Assembly: GCA_947630795.1 (NCBI GenBank)
Contig: CANRJC010000004.1
Location: forward strand, 62,001 to 126,000
Source of the DNA: an uncultured Phascolarctobacterium sp.
Lineage (GTDB): Bacteria; Bacillota; Negativicutes; Acidaminococcales; Acidaminococcaceae
Direction of reading: 5' to 3'
Length of the DNA stretch: 64,000 bases
A program made the position numbers and the translations under genes. The notes below the pieces were generated by a model. It had not been told where the DNA came from. It worked only from the letters and a program-made list of their open reading frames with translations, and did no database searches. Each line of letters starts with the position of its first letter. Within the stretch, counting starts at the first letter, position 1. Positions 9,276-18,243 of this stretch are shown piece by piece.

Positions 9276-11279
9276 TTATTTTTTCTTTTTCACTGTCAGC
9301 TTTTCTCCCAGCCTTCCTTTTACGAGGATCAGCTGATCGCGAAGCTGAGCTGCGCTCTCGAAGTCCAATTCTTTGGCGGCCTCTCTCATAGCCTTCTCCA
9401 ATTCCCGGGCCAAACGAGCGAGATCTTTGCCTGATTTGTTTTTAAGAGGCGAGGCCCCGTAAGCTGTGCCCGTTTCTTCTGCCACCTTGGTGAGTTTGAT
9501 CAGCTGCCTCTGTTCTTTATAAATGGTCTTGGGCACGATAGCGTGAGCCTTATTGTATGCGGCTTGGATGCTGCGGCGGCGGTCGGTCTCTTCGATGGCT
9601 CTGGCCATAGAGTCGGTGACCTTGTCCGCATACATGATCACTCGGCCCTCTGCGTTGCGGGCAGCGCGGCCGATAGTTTGGATCATGGCCGTGTCGCTGC
9701 GCAAAAAGCCCTCTTTATCTGCATCCAAAATGGCGATGAGAGCCACTTCGGGCAGATCGAGGCCCTCCCGCAGCAGGTTGATGCCCACCAACACGTCGAA
9801 CTCTCCCCTTCGCAAAGCGTCGATGATGGCGGCTCTTTCGATGGTGGCGATCTCGGAGTGGAGGTAGCGCACCCTCACCCCCGCTTTTTCCAAATAATCC
9901 GTCAGATCTTCGGCCATCCTTTTGGTGAGGGTAGTGACCAAAACTCTCTGCCCTGCGGCGGCGGCCTTGTTGATCTCGCCCAAAAGATCGTCGATCTGGC
10001 CGGTGATGGGACGCACCTCCACCTGCGGGTCCAAAAGTCCGGTGGGACGGATGATCTGCTCCACCACCTGCTCGGTCCGCTCCATTTCGTAAGGCCCGGG
10101 AGTGGCGGAAACATAAACGGCCTGCCCTATCTGCGCCTGAAATTCGTCGAAGGTCAAGGGCCTGTTGTCGTAAGCGCTGGGCAGACGAAAGCCGTGCTCG
10201 ATCAGCATCTCCTTGCGGCTGTGATCTCCGGCGTACATGCCCCGCAGCTGAGGCAGAGTGACGTGAGATTCATCCACCACCAAAAGAAAATCTTTGGGGA
10301 AATAATTGACCAAAGTGAAGGGCGGCTCCCCCGGTCTGCGGCCGTCCATGTGTCGGGAATAATTTTCGATGCCGGAGCAATAGCCCATCTCGTTCATCAT
10401 TTCCAGATCGTAATTGGTCCGCTGCTCCAGCCGCTGAGCTTCCAATAATTTTCCCTGAGCATTGAGCTCGGCCAGCCTCTCTGCCAATTCTTTGCGGATA
10501 TCGGCCATGGCCCGCTCCAAATTTTCTCTGCTGGTGACGTAGTGGCTGGCGGGAAAGATCGCGATGTGATTGCGGCGGGAGAGCACCTGCCCGGTAAGAA
10601 CGTCGAATTCGCTGAGGCCCTCCACTTCAGTGTCGAACAATTCGATACGCAGAGCTTTTTCTCCGTAAGCGGCGGGCACCACTTCGATCACATCTCCTCG
10701 AACTCTGAACGTTCCCCTCTTCAATTCGTAATCGTTTCTATCGTATTGTATCTCCACCAACTTGCGTAAAATTTGCTGACGATCCACCGTCTGCCCCAAA
10801 CGCAGACTGAGGACCATATCATAATATTCCTGAGGAGCGCCCAGGCCGTAGATGCAGGACACGCTGGCCACGATGATCACGTCTCTTCTTTCGAAAAGAG
10901 AAGAGGTGGCGCTGTGGCGCAGTTTATCGATCTCGTCGTTGATGGAAGCGTCTTTTTCTATATAAGTATCGGTCTGAGGGATGTAGGCTTCGGGCTGATA
11001 ATAATCGTAATAAGAAACGAAATATTCTACGGCGTTGTCGGGGAAAAAGGCTTTCAGCTCGCTGGCCAACTGGGCGGCCAATGTTTTATTGTGGGCGATG
11101 ACCAAGGTGGGCCGCTGCACTCTGTTGATGACCTGAGCTATGGTGTAGGTCTTCCCCGTGCCGGTGGCCCCTAAAAGCACCTGGGTCTTAAGGCCCCGCT
11201 CCACCCCCGCCGCCAGCTGCTCGATGGCTTGGGGCTGATCCCCCGCCGGTGCGAAGGGAGCCTTTATCTTAAAGTCCAT
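9276..11279 (-). CDS. uvrB: Excinuclease ABC subunit B
   Basis: 667 residues. Helicase domain 1 carries Walker [11 protein letters not shown] (about 37-46). The [14 protein letters not shown] segment with the beta-hairpin that clamps DNA is intact (about 90-105). Helicase motifs III-VI follow (QTIGRAARN near 540), and the C-terminus has the UVR motif ([12 protein letters not shown]) that binds UvrA and UvrC. UvrB verifies damage and positions the incisions. The ATG at 11279 follows AGGTGAGG. It is 25 bases after exoA. Confidence 0.98.
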   Translation of the reverse strand: MDFKIKAPFAPAGDQPQAIEQLAAGVERGLKTQVLLGATGTGKTYTIAQVINRVQRPTLVIAHNKTLAAQLASELKAFFPDNAVEYFVSYYDYYQPEAYIPQTDTYIEKDASINDEIDKLRHSATSSLFERRDVIIVASVSCIYGLGAPQEYYDMVLSLRLGQTVDRQQILRKLVEIQYDRNDYELKRGTFRVRGDVIEVVPAAYGEKALRIELFDTEVEGLSEFDVLTGQVLSRRNHIAIFPASHYVTSRENLERAMADIRKELAERLAELNAQGKLLEAQRLEQRTNYDLEMMNEMGYCSGIENYSRHMDGRRPGEPPFTLVNYFPKDFLLVVDESHVTLPQLRGMYAGDHSRKEMLIEHGFRLPSAYDNRPLTFDEFQAQIGQAVYVSATPGPYEMERTEQVVEQIIRPTGLLDPQVEVRPITGQIDDLLGEINKAAAAGQRVLVTTLTKRMAEDLTDYLEKAGVRVRYLHSEIATIERAAIIDALRRGEFDVLVGINLLREGLDLPEVALIAILDADKEGFLRSDTAMIQTIGRAARNAEGRVIMYADKVTDSMARAIEETDRRRSIQAAYNKAHAIVPKTIYKEQRQLIKLTKVAEETGTAYGASPLKNKSGKDLARLARELEKAMREAAKELDFESAAQLRDQLILVKGRLGEKLTVKKKK

Positions 11280-11304
11280 CTTCCCTCACCTCGAAAATTT
11301 TTCT

Positions 11305-12054
11305 TTAAGCCAGCAGCACTCCCACCGGACAGTGATCGCTGCCCGTGATCTCGTCGTAGATCAAAGCGTCTTGCAAACGGGGCCGCAGCCTTTGCGAAAG
11401 CAAAAAGTAATCGATCCTCCACCCTATGCCTTTTTCTCTGGCTCTGAAACGATAGCTCCACCAGCTGTACTTGACGGTGTCGGGGTAAAGGCAGCGGAAG
11501 CTGTCTAAAAAGCCGGCGGCCAAAAGTTCGTCCATCTTGCCCCGCTCTTCTGCCGTGAAGCCCGGGTTGCGCACATTGCTCTTGGGATTTTTAAGATCGA
11601 TCTCTTCGTGGGCCACGTTCAGATCGCCGCAGATGATCACCGGCTTTGTTTCGTCCAATTTTCCCACGTATTTCCTGAAAACATCTTCCCACTCCATACG
11701 ATAATCCAAGCGCAGCAGGCCGTCTTTGGAATTGGGAGTGTAAACGCACACCAGATAAAAGCCGGGGTATTCGCAGGTGATGACCCGGCCTTCTCGGTCG
11801 TGCTCGTCGATGCCCAAGCCGCAGCTCACCGACAACGGCTCGGTCTTGCTGAAAACGGCGGTGCCGGAGTAGCCTTTCTTCACGGCGCTGTTCCAATATT
11901 CAAAGTAACCGGGAAAGACGAAGTTCGCCTGTTCTCTTTGCATCTTCGTTTCCTGCACGCACACGATGTCCGCATCCGCCGCCTGCAAAAAATTCTGAAA
12001 GCCTTTGTTCATACAGGCTCTTAATCCGTTAACGTTCCACGAAACCAGCTTCAT
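11305..12054 (-). CDS. exoA: Exodeoxyribonuclease III / AP endonuclease
   Basis: 249 residues of the EEP nuclease fold. Motifs: SWNVNGLRA at the N-terminus (metal-binding Asn), QETKMQ (catalytic Glu, about 37), GDLNVAHEEID (Asp/Asn pair, about 145), WWSYRFRAREKGIGWRIDYF and C-terminal GSDHCPV (catalytic His). The enzyme cuts at abasic sites and removes 3' blocks in base excision repair. It is first in the repair operon with uvrB-uvrA-uvrC; a good promoter lies about 65 bases upstream of the start. The xth name is equally applicable. Confidence 0.95.
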   Translation of the reverse strand: MKLVSWNVNGLRACMNKGFQNFLQAADADIVCVQETKMQREQANFVFPGYFEYWNSAVKKGYSGTAVFSKTEPLSVSCGLGIDEHDREGRVITCEYPGFYLVCVYTPNSKDGLLRLDYRMEWEDVFRKYVGKLDETKPVIICGDLNVAHEEIDLKNPKSNVRNPGFTAEERGKMDELLAAGFLDSFRCLYPDTVKYSWWSYRFRAREKGIGWRIDYFLLSQRLRPRLQDALIYDEITGSDHCPVGVLLA

Positions 12055-12118
12055 GTCGCCGCTACCTCTCTTTCCCGGCGCCGCTATTGCTCGAAGGGGC
12101 CGCGCCTTTCATTATTTT

Positions 12119-12147
12119 AGTATAGCAAAAGGCCCGACGCTTGGCAA
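12119..12147 (-). promoter_or_regulatory. Promoter of the exoA-uvrBAC cluster
   Basis: On the minus strand TTGCCA (12142-12147), 17 bases, then TATACT (12119-12124), with TGC before the -10 box as an extended -10 element. No CGAAC-N4-GTTCG LexA box was seen around it. Confidence 0.6.
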
Positions 12148-12275
12148 TGATGCCCGACGCCGCGCCTCTCATGATTTGAGTTCGACTTGACTTTTTTATG
12201 CTACGCTCGCACAGCGCTCATCATTTCTAAATTCTTACGCTTCTCAAACGAAAGCGTTTAAATTTAGAGCTCAGA

Positions 12276-12480
12276 TTTTTTCGAAAAGCCGGCCCTGCCT
12301 GCAGATGAGCGTTTTTTCTCGAACTTTTTTCAAAAAGTCGACGCTGCCCGCACATGACCGTCGAACGCCTTCGCTTTTTTCATTTCATCGAAGGTGCGAG
12401 CAGTCTTCCCTTTTGCAAATGAGCGCCGTCGATGAGAGCCGGATCGAAAAAATCTCGAACTTTTTCAAAAAACGGGCGGG
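12276..12480. repeat. Degenerate repeats in the gap between exoA and kor genes
   Basis: The 506-base gap (12055-12560) has no credible gene. Within it, TTTTTCGAAAAGCCGGCCC.. (12276-12311) and TTTTTTCAAAAAGTCGACG.. (12325-12360) align through the following CTGCCxGCAxATGAxCG, a repeat offset of about 50 bases. Two further decayed copies follow. TCGAACTTTTT(T)CAAAAA occurs at 12319-12336 and 12455-12472, and in reverse orientation at 15450-15467. Origin unknown. Confidence 0.5.
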
Positions 12481-12498
12481 CCCTCGTCTTCTCATCGG

Positions 12499-12527
12499 CA
12501 AAAAAGGAGCGGCCCTGCGGCCGCCCC
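12499..12527 (-). terminator. Terminator of the kor operon
   Basis: GGAGCGGCC (12506-12514) pairs with GGCCGCCCC (12519-12527), one G-T pair, with six T on the minus strand after the hairpin. Confidence 0.8.
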
Positions 12528-12560
12528 TCATTGAGCGTAAAACTTTTCTTTGAAAACTTC

Positions 12561-13088
12561 TCAGTCCACCATAGCTATGCCGGCGGCCAAAGCTTTCTTG
12601 TTCTTTTCTTCCGTTCCCTTGGGGACCCGGTTCAGCACGGCCTTCTCCAGCGCTTCGTAAGAAACTACCTTCGTGAGTTTGTAGAGAGCGCCCAAGGCAA
12701 CGATGTTGGAGAAGAGGGCCCGCCCCAACTCGCTCTTGGCGGTGTGGGTGATGGGCAGTTCGTAAACTTTCCCCTCGTGGGCCGGTATCTTGCTGACGAA
12801 AAGGCTGTCGGTAACGATGACGCTGTCCGGTCCCAGATCGCCGCTGTATTTGTTCATGGCCTCTTGACTCATGGCCAGCAGGATGTCGGGCTTGGTCACT
12901 TTGGAAAAGTGGATGGCCTGATCGCTGATGATGACCTCGGCCTTAGAGGAACCGCCTCTGGCCTCGGGCCCATAAGATTGAGACTGTACGGCCAGCTTGC
13001 CGTCCAGCAGAGCAGCCTCCGCCAAGATGATTCCTGCGGTGATGAGGCCCTGGCCGCCGGTGCCGGATAAACGTAATTCTATCCTCAT
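12561..13088 (-). CDS. korC: 2-oxoacid:ferredoxin oxidoreductase, gamma subunit
   Basis: 175 residues of the pyruvate/ketoisovalerate oxidoreductase gamma family: N-terminal GTGGQGLITAG and SYGPEARGGSSKAEVIIS are the defining motifs. The gamma subunit helps bind coenzyme A and completes the four-part enzyme that oxidatively decarboxylates a 2-oxoacid to acyl-CoA, reducing ferredoxin. Its start overlaps the korB stop by one base. Order delta-alpha-beta-gamma favours 2-oxoglutarate oxidoreductase, but a branched-chain 2-oxoacid substrate cannot be excluded from sequence. Confidence 0.85.
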   Translation of the reverse strand: MRIELRLSGTGGQGLITAGIILAEAALLDGKLAVQSQSYGPEARGGSSKAEVIISDQAIHFSKVTKPDILLAMSQEAMNKYSGDLGPDSVIVTDSLFVSKIPAHEGKVYELPITHTAKSELGRALFSNIVALGALYKLTKVVSYEALEKAVLNRVPKGTEEKNKKALAAGIAMVD

Positions 13089-13918
13089 TATTTCTTACCT
13101 CCCTGCGCACGTGCGATCAGTTCTTCGTAAGCGCCGGTGTATTCCTTGCGGCTCGTGTCTTCGTAGAGCACGCCGATGGGGAATTTCCCTTCCCGTTTGG
13201 CAGCGTCCATTTTGTCCCAAGCGGCTTTCATAACGGCGTGATCTCTCTGCCACTCCATCAAAGTTGCGGGGTTGGGCATTTTGTTGTGGCGGCCGAAAGA
13301 AGTGGGGCAGGCTGCCACGGCCTCGATCAAAGCGAAACCTTTGTGTTGGATCCCCTTGGTGATCACATCGGCCAGCACTTGAGCGTGGAAGGTGGTGGCT
13401 CTGGCCACGAAGGTGGCGCCTGCTGCTTTCACCAATTCCGTCACATCGAAATCTTGCTCGATGGTGGCGTAAGGAGCAGTGGTGGCCTTGCTGCCCAAGG
13501 GAGTCATGGGAGAATATTGGCCGCCGGTCATGCCGTAGATGCTGTTGTTGTAAAGAACGACGGTCATGTCGATGTTGCGACGGGCAGCGTGGATCAAATG
13601 GTTGCCGCCGATAGCGGTGCAGTCGCCGTCGCCGGTCACGACGATAACTTTCAAACGAGGCTCGGCCAATTTCACGCCGGTGGCCACAGGCAGAGCCCGA
13701 CCGTGAGCGCTGTGCACGGTGTTGAAGTCCAAATAACCGGACGCACGGCTGGAGCAGCCGATGCCGGATACCACTACCACCTCGTTTTGATCCAGGCCCA
13801 ATTTATCCACGGCTTTGCAGATGCAGCCGGTTACTACGCCGTTGCCGCAGCCGGGGCACCAGATGTGAGGGAGACGGCCGGGACGGAAATATTTATCTAC
13901 GATCTGTTCCATACTCAT
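13088..13918 (-). CDS. korB: 2-oxoacid:ferredoxin oxidoreductase, beta (TPP-binding) subunit
   Basis: 276 residues. WCPGCGNG near residue 20 and the thiamine diphosphate motif GDGDCTAIGGNHLIHAARRN (about residues 95-115), ending in NNSIYGMTGGQ, mark the TPP-binding beta subunit. The N-terminal YFRPGRLPHIWCPGCG is typical of 2-oxoglutarate:ferredoxin oxidoreductases. It carries out the decarboxylation chemistry with KorA. It is 13 bases after korA and overlaps korC. Confidence 0.9.
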   Translation of the reverse strand: MSMEQIVDKYFRPGRLPHIWCPGCGNGVVTGCICKAVDKLGLDQNEVVVVSGIGCSSRASGYLDFNTVHSAHGRALPVATGVKLAEPRLKVIVVTGDGDCTAIGGNHLIHAARRNIDMTVVLYNNSIYGMTGGQYSPMTPLGSKATTAPYATIEQDFDVTELVKAAGATFVARATTFHAQVLADVITKGIQHKGFALIEAVAACPTSFGRHNKMPNPATLMEWQRDHAVMKAAWDKMDAAKREGKFPIGVLYEDTSRKEYTGAYEELIARAQGGKK

Positions 13919-13931
13919 CTTTCAGTCCTCC

Positions 13932-15074
13932 TTACAGTGCCAGACTTTTTTCCAGTGCTGCCAGCAACTGGGCGGGAGTGGCCGGCTCGTTGTCGTATTT
14001 GGCGTAACTGCAGACGGGGCACTTGCCGGCTACGGCACGTTCAACTTCCAGCACATACTGGCCGCAGTTGAGCTCGTGCACCAAAATGCCTTTCACTTTA
14101 TCGGCCAGCGCGGCCATCTGTGCTCCTGCGAAAGGCCAGATGGTGATGGGCCTTACCAAGCCCACTTTGATGCCTTTTGCTCTGGCCATGTCCACGGTCT
14201 CATAAGCGGTGCGGGCGCCGCCGCCGAAAGCGACGATAGCATACTCCGCATCTTCCATGCGATACTCGTCCACTTGCACGATGTCGTCTAAATTATCATA
14301 AATTTTGTGATACTGACGATCGGCCGCAGCTACGGTAGCGCCGGGGGTGCCTTTGGGGAAGCCGGTCTCATCGTGAACAAGGCCGGTCACGTGCCAACGA
14401 TAACCGCTGCCGAAGTCGGCCATGGGAGGAACACCGTCGCCGTCTACGTCGGCATAAGCTTTATAGTCTGCAGGCGCACAAGCGGGACGTTTCCTCTCGG
14501 CCTTGGGGATCTCGTCGTAGTTATCGGGCAGTTCGATCTTTTCTCTCATGTGCCCGATCACTTCGTCCATCAACAAAATGACGGGCGTACGATATTTTTC
14601 GCTGAGGGCGTATGCTCTCAAGGTGAGTTCGAAACACTCGGGCACAGAAGCGGGAGTGAGGGCGATGAGCCAATGATCGCCGTGAGTGCCCCAACGGGCC
14701 TGCATGATATCTCCTTGCGAAGGAGAAGTCGGCTGACCGGTGGAGGGGCCCACCCTCTGCACGTTGACGATGACCATGGGCACTTCTGCGGCGCAGGCAT
14801 AACCGATCAGTTCCTGCTTCAAAGAGAAACCGGGGCCGCTGGTGGCGGTCATAACTTTTTTACCGGTGAGAGAAGCGCCGATGATGGCGCCCATGGAAGC
14901 TATCTCATCTTCCATTTGGATGAACTTGCCGCCTACCAGCGGCAATTTTTCCGCCAGGCTCTCGGCCACCTCGGTAGAGGGGGTGATGGGATAGCCGCCG
15001 AAAAATTTGACCCCGGCGGCAATGGCGCCTTCCACTACGGCCTGGTTGCCTTGGAGCAACAAAATTCTGGACAT
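13932..15074 (-). CDS. korA: 2-oxoacid:ferredoxin oxidoreductase, alpha subunit
   Basis: 380 residues. GGYPITPSTEVAE (about 27-39), MEDEIASMGAIIGAS with the TPP-activating Glu, and SGPGFSLKQE are characteristic of KorA/VorB alpha subunits; the C-terminal half has the transketolase-C-like fold (VGLVRPITIWPF). It pairs with KorB to form the active site. In anaerobes this enzyme links 2-oxoglutarate, hence glutamate metabolism, to succinyl-CoA and reduced ferredoxin, or runs in reverse for CO2 fixation. It is 13 bases after korD. Confidence 0.92.
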   Translation of the reverse strand: MSRILLLQGNQAVVEGAIAAGVKFFGGYPITPSTEVAESLAEKLPLVGGKFIQMEDEIASMGAIIGASLTGKKVMTATSGPGFSLKQELIGYACAAEVPMVIVNVQRVGPSTGQPTSPSQGDIMQARWGTHGDHWLIALTPASVPECFELTLRAYALSEKYRTPVILLMDEVIGHMREKIELPDNYDEIPKAERKRPACAPADYKAYADVDGDGVPPMADFGSGYRWHVTGLVHDETGFPKGTPGATVAAADRQYHKIYDNLDDIVQVDEYRMEDAEYAIVAFGGGARTAYETVDMARAKGIKVGLVRPITIWPFAGAQMAALADKVKGILVHELNCGQYVLEVERAVAGKCPVCSYAKYDNEPATPAQLLAALEKSLAL

Positions 15075-15087
15075 TTACTTCACTCCT

Positions 15088-15270
15088 TTATTTTTCCACG
15101 AAGATGGCGTAATCGGGGCAACGCAGCTCGCACTGTCCGCAGCCGATGCAAAGCTCCGGGTGCACAGCCTCGCACTTTTCGACCTCGCTGATGGCCAGAA
15201 CTTTTTTAGGGCAGAAGTTTACGCAAACGCCGCAGCCCTTGCACCGCGCTGTGATGAGCTTCAATTTCAT
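15088..15270 (-). CDS. korD: 2-oxoacid oxidoreductase delta subunit, 2x[4Fe-4S] ferredoxin
   Basis: 60 residues from ATG at 15270, which has GGAGGAAG just upstream; the longer frame to 15360 has no ribosome site and crosses the likely promoter. Two cluster motifs are complete: CKGCGVCVNFCP and CIGCGQCELRCP. It carries electrons from the KorAB active site to free ferredoxin. It is the first gene of korDABC. Confidence 0.92.
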   Translation of the reverse strand: MKLKLITARCKGCGVCVNFCPKKVLAISEVEKCEAVHPELCIGCGQCELRCPDYAIFVEK

Positions 15271-15327
15271 AGATCTTCCTCCTTCCGGACGGGCTCGGCC
15301 GCAACTGCCGCCGACGCTCCTTAGGCT

Positions 15328-15333
15328 ATTATA
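15328..15333 (-). promoter_or_regulatory. Putative -10 box of korDABC
   Basis: TATAAT on the minus strand about 58 bases before the korD start; the -35 region (TTTCTA at 17 bases) is weak. Confidence 0.45.
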
Positions 15334-15635
15334 TAAAAAAATACGCATAATAGAAAGCATTTTCTTTTTTCGGCGGGGAAAATTTTTTTGCCGTCAAAGG
15401 GAGCGGCCTCCGCTTTTCGGAAAAAGCAACGGCGACGTGAACTGTCATGTTTTTCGAAAAAGTTCGAAGGGAAAAGCTTCGCATTTTTTCAGACGACTGC
15501 CTCTTTTAAAGTGCGTGCTCTTTCGAAATCTCACCGCCGCTCTGTCTTCGGCTTTTTTGCGAAGACCTTTTCTTTTTTTCTTTATACTGTGCGAGACAGC
15601 TGCCTTTCTTTTTCGCCGCACATCTTCGCAAAGAA

Positions 15636-15676
15636 AAACGCCCGTTCGAGGTGAGACTCACCCGTAACGGACGTTT
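15636..15676 (-). terminator. Terminator after mscS
   Basis: AAACG-C-CCGTT (from 15636) pairs with AACGG-A-CGTTT (ending 15676), enclosing GGTGAG-ACT-CACC. TTTCTTT follows on the minus strand. Confidence 0.6.
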
Positions 15677-15753
15677 GCTTTTAAAAATTTGCGAGAGACA
15701 GACGAGCCGCAAAAGCGGCGGAGACTTTTTCGTAAAGCGAAGGATCGGTGGGC

Positions 15754-16908
15754 TTAGGCTTCGGGCTTCGTTTCCAGCGGCGTGGCGAAATAAACGCTGG
15801 TGGAAGGGAAGGCGCAGCCGACGCCGTGCTCCTGCATTATCTTCATCAGGTCCAAATTGGTCTGCTGCCGCACGTTCAAAAACTCCTTCGTGGCCGTCGC
15901 CAAGGTGAAGACCGTGATGTCGATGTTCAAACTGCTGTCGGCAAAGGTGGTGAAGTGCACCCTGATATCGTCGGGGTCGAACACCGTCGGCCGCGCCGTG
16001 AAATAGGCCCTCATGGCTTCTACGGTTTTTTCCAATTGCTCCCGGCTGCTGTCATAGGTGAGGCCTATGGTGAAAGAAAGCCTTCTTTTTTTACGCAGAG
16101 TGAAATTGGTGATGGGCACATTGGTCATCAAAGAATTGGGGATGTGCACCACTTCCTGAGGGAAGGTGCGCAGGATGGTGCTGCGCATGGTGATCTTCTC
16201 CACGGTGCCTTCCACTCCGTTCACTTCGATCCAATCGCCCACTAAAAAGGGACGGCCCAAAATGATGACAAGGCTGCCGAAAACATTGGCCAGTGCATCT
16301 TTGGCGGCGAAAGCCACCGCCGCGCTGCCTATGCTCAATGAAGCGATGAAGCCGCTGATATCGTAGCCCCACTCCCTGACGATGATCATCAGACCTATGA
16401 GGACGATGAGGGCCCGCAACGCTGCCGACATGATGGCTCCTATGGCCTCCCCGGTCTTTTGCTCTTCGATATTATGTTTTTGATCCTCCTCGGGTCTTAG
16501 GCCCATGTGTTTTAAAATATCGAGCATCAGACCGTTGGTGCTGTCGCTCAAATTGAAGAGGCACCAGAAAATGCTGTAGACGAAAACGCTGCGTTGGATG
16601 TGATCGGTAAAGACCGACAGTCTGTCCATGAATTTTTCGGTGACGAAGGGCAAAAATTCCGCCACTTCCGCCTGAGGCAGCCAAGCCAGGGGGATGAGCA
16701 CAGTCAAAACGTTCAGCAAAAATTTAAAGGGCCGCTCGGCCGCAAGCAAAATATTTGCGGCTACACCGCAAGTTTTGCCCTCCTCTTTTTGTGTCCTATT
16801 CAAAAAAGCTTGCCGCCATTTCAGATAGACACAACGAAAAAGGACGAGAAAGAGCAAAGAAAAGACGGAAGGATAAAAGGGCCGAAGAGCGACCGAAAGA
16901 TTCATCAT
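15754..16908 (-). CDS. Small-conductance mechanosensitive channel family protein
   Basis: 384 residues from ATG 16908, which follows AAGGAG; an upstream ATG at 16929 has no ribosome site. Several hydrophobic segments fill the first half. The pore helix and beta domain of MscS are plain: GSAAVAFAAKDALANVFGSLVIILGRPFLVGDWIEV (TM3 and start of the cytoplasmic beta domain, around residue 200), then VEGTVEKITMRST and PNSLMTN. The channel opens when membrane tension rises and releases solutes during hypo-osmotic shock. It is longer at the N-terminus than E. coli MscS (286 residues), suggesting extra membrane helices, as in the YnaI/YbdG-like subfamilies. It is monocistronic. Confidence 0.88.
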   Translation of the reverse strand: MMNLSVALRPFYPSVFSLLFLVLFRCVYLKWRQAFLNRTQKEEGKTCGVAANILLAAERPFKFLLNVLTVLIPLAWLPQAEVAEFLPFVTEKFMDRLSVFTDHIQRSVFVYSIFWCLFNLSDSTNGLMLDILKHMGLRPEEDQKHNIEEQKTGEAIGAIMSAALRALIVLIGLMIIVREWGYDISGFIASLSIGSAAVAFAAKDALANVFGSLVIILGRPFLVGDWIEVNGVEGTVEKITMRSTILRTFPQEVVHIPNSLMTNVPITNFTLRKKRRLSFTIGLTYDSSREQLEKTVEAMRAYFTARPTVFDPDDIRVHFTTFADSSLNIDITVFTLATATKEFLNVRQQTNLDLMKIMQEHGVGCAFPSTSVYFATPLETKPEA

Positions 16909-17176
16909 GAGCAGTGTTGCTCCTTTCATTGGGATAAAAAGAAAAGCTCTTCTGCTTTTTTTCTGTTATTTTATCATTTTATCCGCCTCTCTTCAACGAA
17001 TTATGCTCTTCTGCCCTGCTTGGGAAAATTATCGCAGGCGGCGTCGCAAAAATCATATACAAGAAACTTGCCGTGCTGTATAATGAAATTATTCTTCATT
17101 GATATATCGATCTGTCCGCTGCGGCCGCTCTGATATAAAATGGCCGAGCGCTTCTTTCTGCGACGGAGGTGTGAGG

Positions 17177-18151
17177 ATGGAGCAAAAATTTTTTAAAGTG
17201 GTGGCCAACGGTAAGCCCCGACAGGCCGCCGTCGAAAAATTCAAAGAATATCCCGAAATAGACTTCGTTTATTGGCAGGGACCGGGCAGGATGCCGCCCG
17301 CTTATTTCGAAGAACAGCTGGCCGAAGCAGACGCTGTTTATTCGGTGGGCGCTCTGCGCGATCCTTTGGGGGCCGACTTCATCGAAAAAGCTCCTCATCT
17401 CAAGGTGCTGGCCCAGGCCAGCGTCGGCTACGACAACATCGACGTGGCCGCCTTTCGTGCGGCCGGCATCCCCGTGGGCAACACCCCCGGCGTTTTGGTG
17501 GATGCCGTGGCCGATCTTACCTATGCTCTCATCCTCGACTGTCAGCGCCATTTGGTAGCGGCCGCCGCCCATGTGAAAAACGGCACCTGGGGACAGCGCA
17601 AAGCCCTGGGCTTGGGCAGCGACCTCGCTCAAAAAACTTTGGGCATCGTAGGCATGGGCGATATCGGCAGCGCCGTCGCCAAAAGAGCTCAGGCCAGCCA
17701 CATGAAAGTCATCTATCACAATCGTCATCAACGGACGGATGATGAAGCCCTCGGCGTCCGTTACGTCGGCTTCGAAGAATTATTGAGCACTGCCGACGTG
17801 ATCGTAGTGGCTGTCACTTTGAATCCGTCCACCCTCGGCCTCTTCGGCCACAAAGAATTTGCCCGCATGAAAAAGGGAGCGGCCTTCGTCAACATCAGCA
17901 GGGGCAAAGTGGTGGACAGCGCTGCCCTCTACGATGCTCTCAAAAGCGGTCACCTCAGCCACGCCGGCTTGGATGTCACCGACCCGGAGCCTCTGCCCGG
18001 CGATCATCCGCTGCTGACATTGGACAACATCACCGTCACTCCTCACATCGCCAGCGCCACGACGGAGACCAGAGACGCCATGGCTCTCTTGACGGTGGCC
18101 AACATCATGGCCGGCCTCAAAGGGCAGCCGCTTCCCGCTCAGATAAAATAA
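17177..18151 (+). CDS. D-2-hydroxyacid dehydrogenase (glyoxylate/hydroxypyruvate reductase type)
   Basis: 324 residues from ATG 17177, 6 bases after GGAGGT. A GTG at 17171 abuts the ribosome site and is unlikely. The NAD(P)-binding motif GIVGMGDIGSAVAKRA sits near residues 155-170. Catalytic triad context is intact: Arg in NISRGKVVD, Glu in DPEPLP, and His in TPHIAS. VLAQASVGYDNIDV precedes the nucleotide domain. Such enzymes interconvert 2-oxoacids and D-2-hydroxyacids, e.g. hydroxypyruvate and D-glycerate. Substrate specificity is not readable. TATAAT at about 17081 may be its -10 box. Confidence 0.88.
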   Translation: MEQKFFKVVANGKPRQAAVEKFKEYPEIDFVYWQGPGRMPPAYFEEQLAEADAVYSVGALRDPLGADFIEKAPHLKVLAQASVGYDNIDVAAFRAAGIPVGNTPGVLVDAVADLTYALILDCQRHLVAAAAHVKNGTWGQRKALGLGSDLAQKTLGIVGMGDIGSAVAKRAQASHMKVIYHNRHQRTDDEALGVRYVGFEELLSTADVIVVAVTLNPSTLGLFGHKEFARMKKGAAFVNISRGKVVDSAALYDALKSGHLSHAGLDVTDPEPLPGDHPLLTLDNITVTPHIASATTETRDAMALLTVANIMAGLKGQPLPAQIK

Positions 18152-18171
18152 ATTTTTTGTTGAATTTTTTC

Positions 18172-18200
18172 TTCAACTATATATACATAAGTGCTATAAT
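18172..18200 (+). promoter_or_regulatory. Promoter upstream of the unknown gene at 18244
   Basis: TTCAAC (18172-18177), 17 bases, TATAAT (18195-18200), with TGC before the -10 box. The -35 overlaps a hairpin GTTGAA/TTCAAC (18159-18177) that may also end the preceding gene. Confidence 0.5.
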
Positions 18201-18243
18201 TGTGTAAATATACATTAATTTTTTACCTTCACGGAGGACTGTT

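Larger units (their letters stand above)
15271..15753. other. Gene-free AT-rich gap between korD and mscS
   Basis: 482 bases with no convincing coding frame. It holds the kor -10 box, one inverted copy of the TTTTTCGAAAAAGTTCGA element also found near 12319 and 12455, several T/A tracts and the mscS terminator. Short open frames here lack ribosome sites and family motifs. Confidence 0.6.

Noticed and set aside
12119-12160. LexA box in front of the repair cluster
   Set aside because: No CGAAC-N4-GTTCG match was found near the promoter, so SOS control is not supported here.
12055-12560. Short open frames between exoA and korC as small genes
   Set aside because: No ribosome sites, repetitive AT-rich sequence and no family signals.
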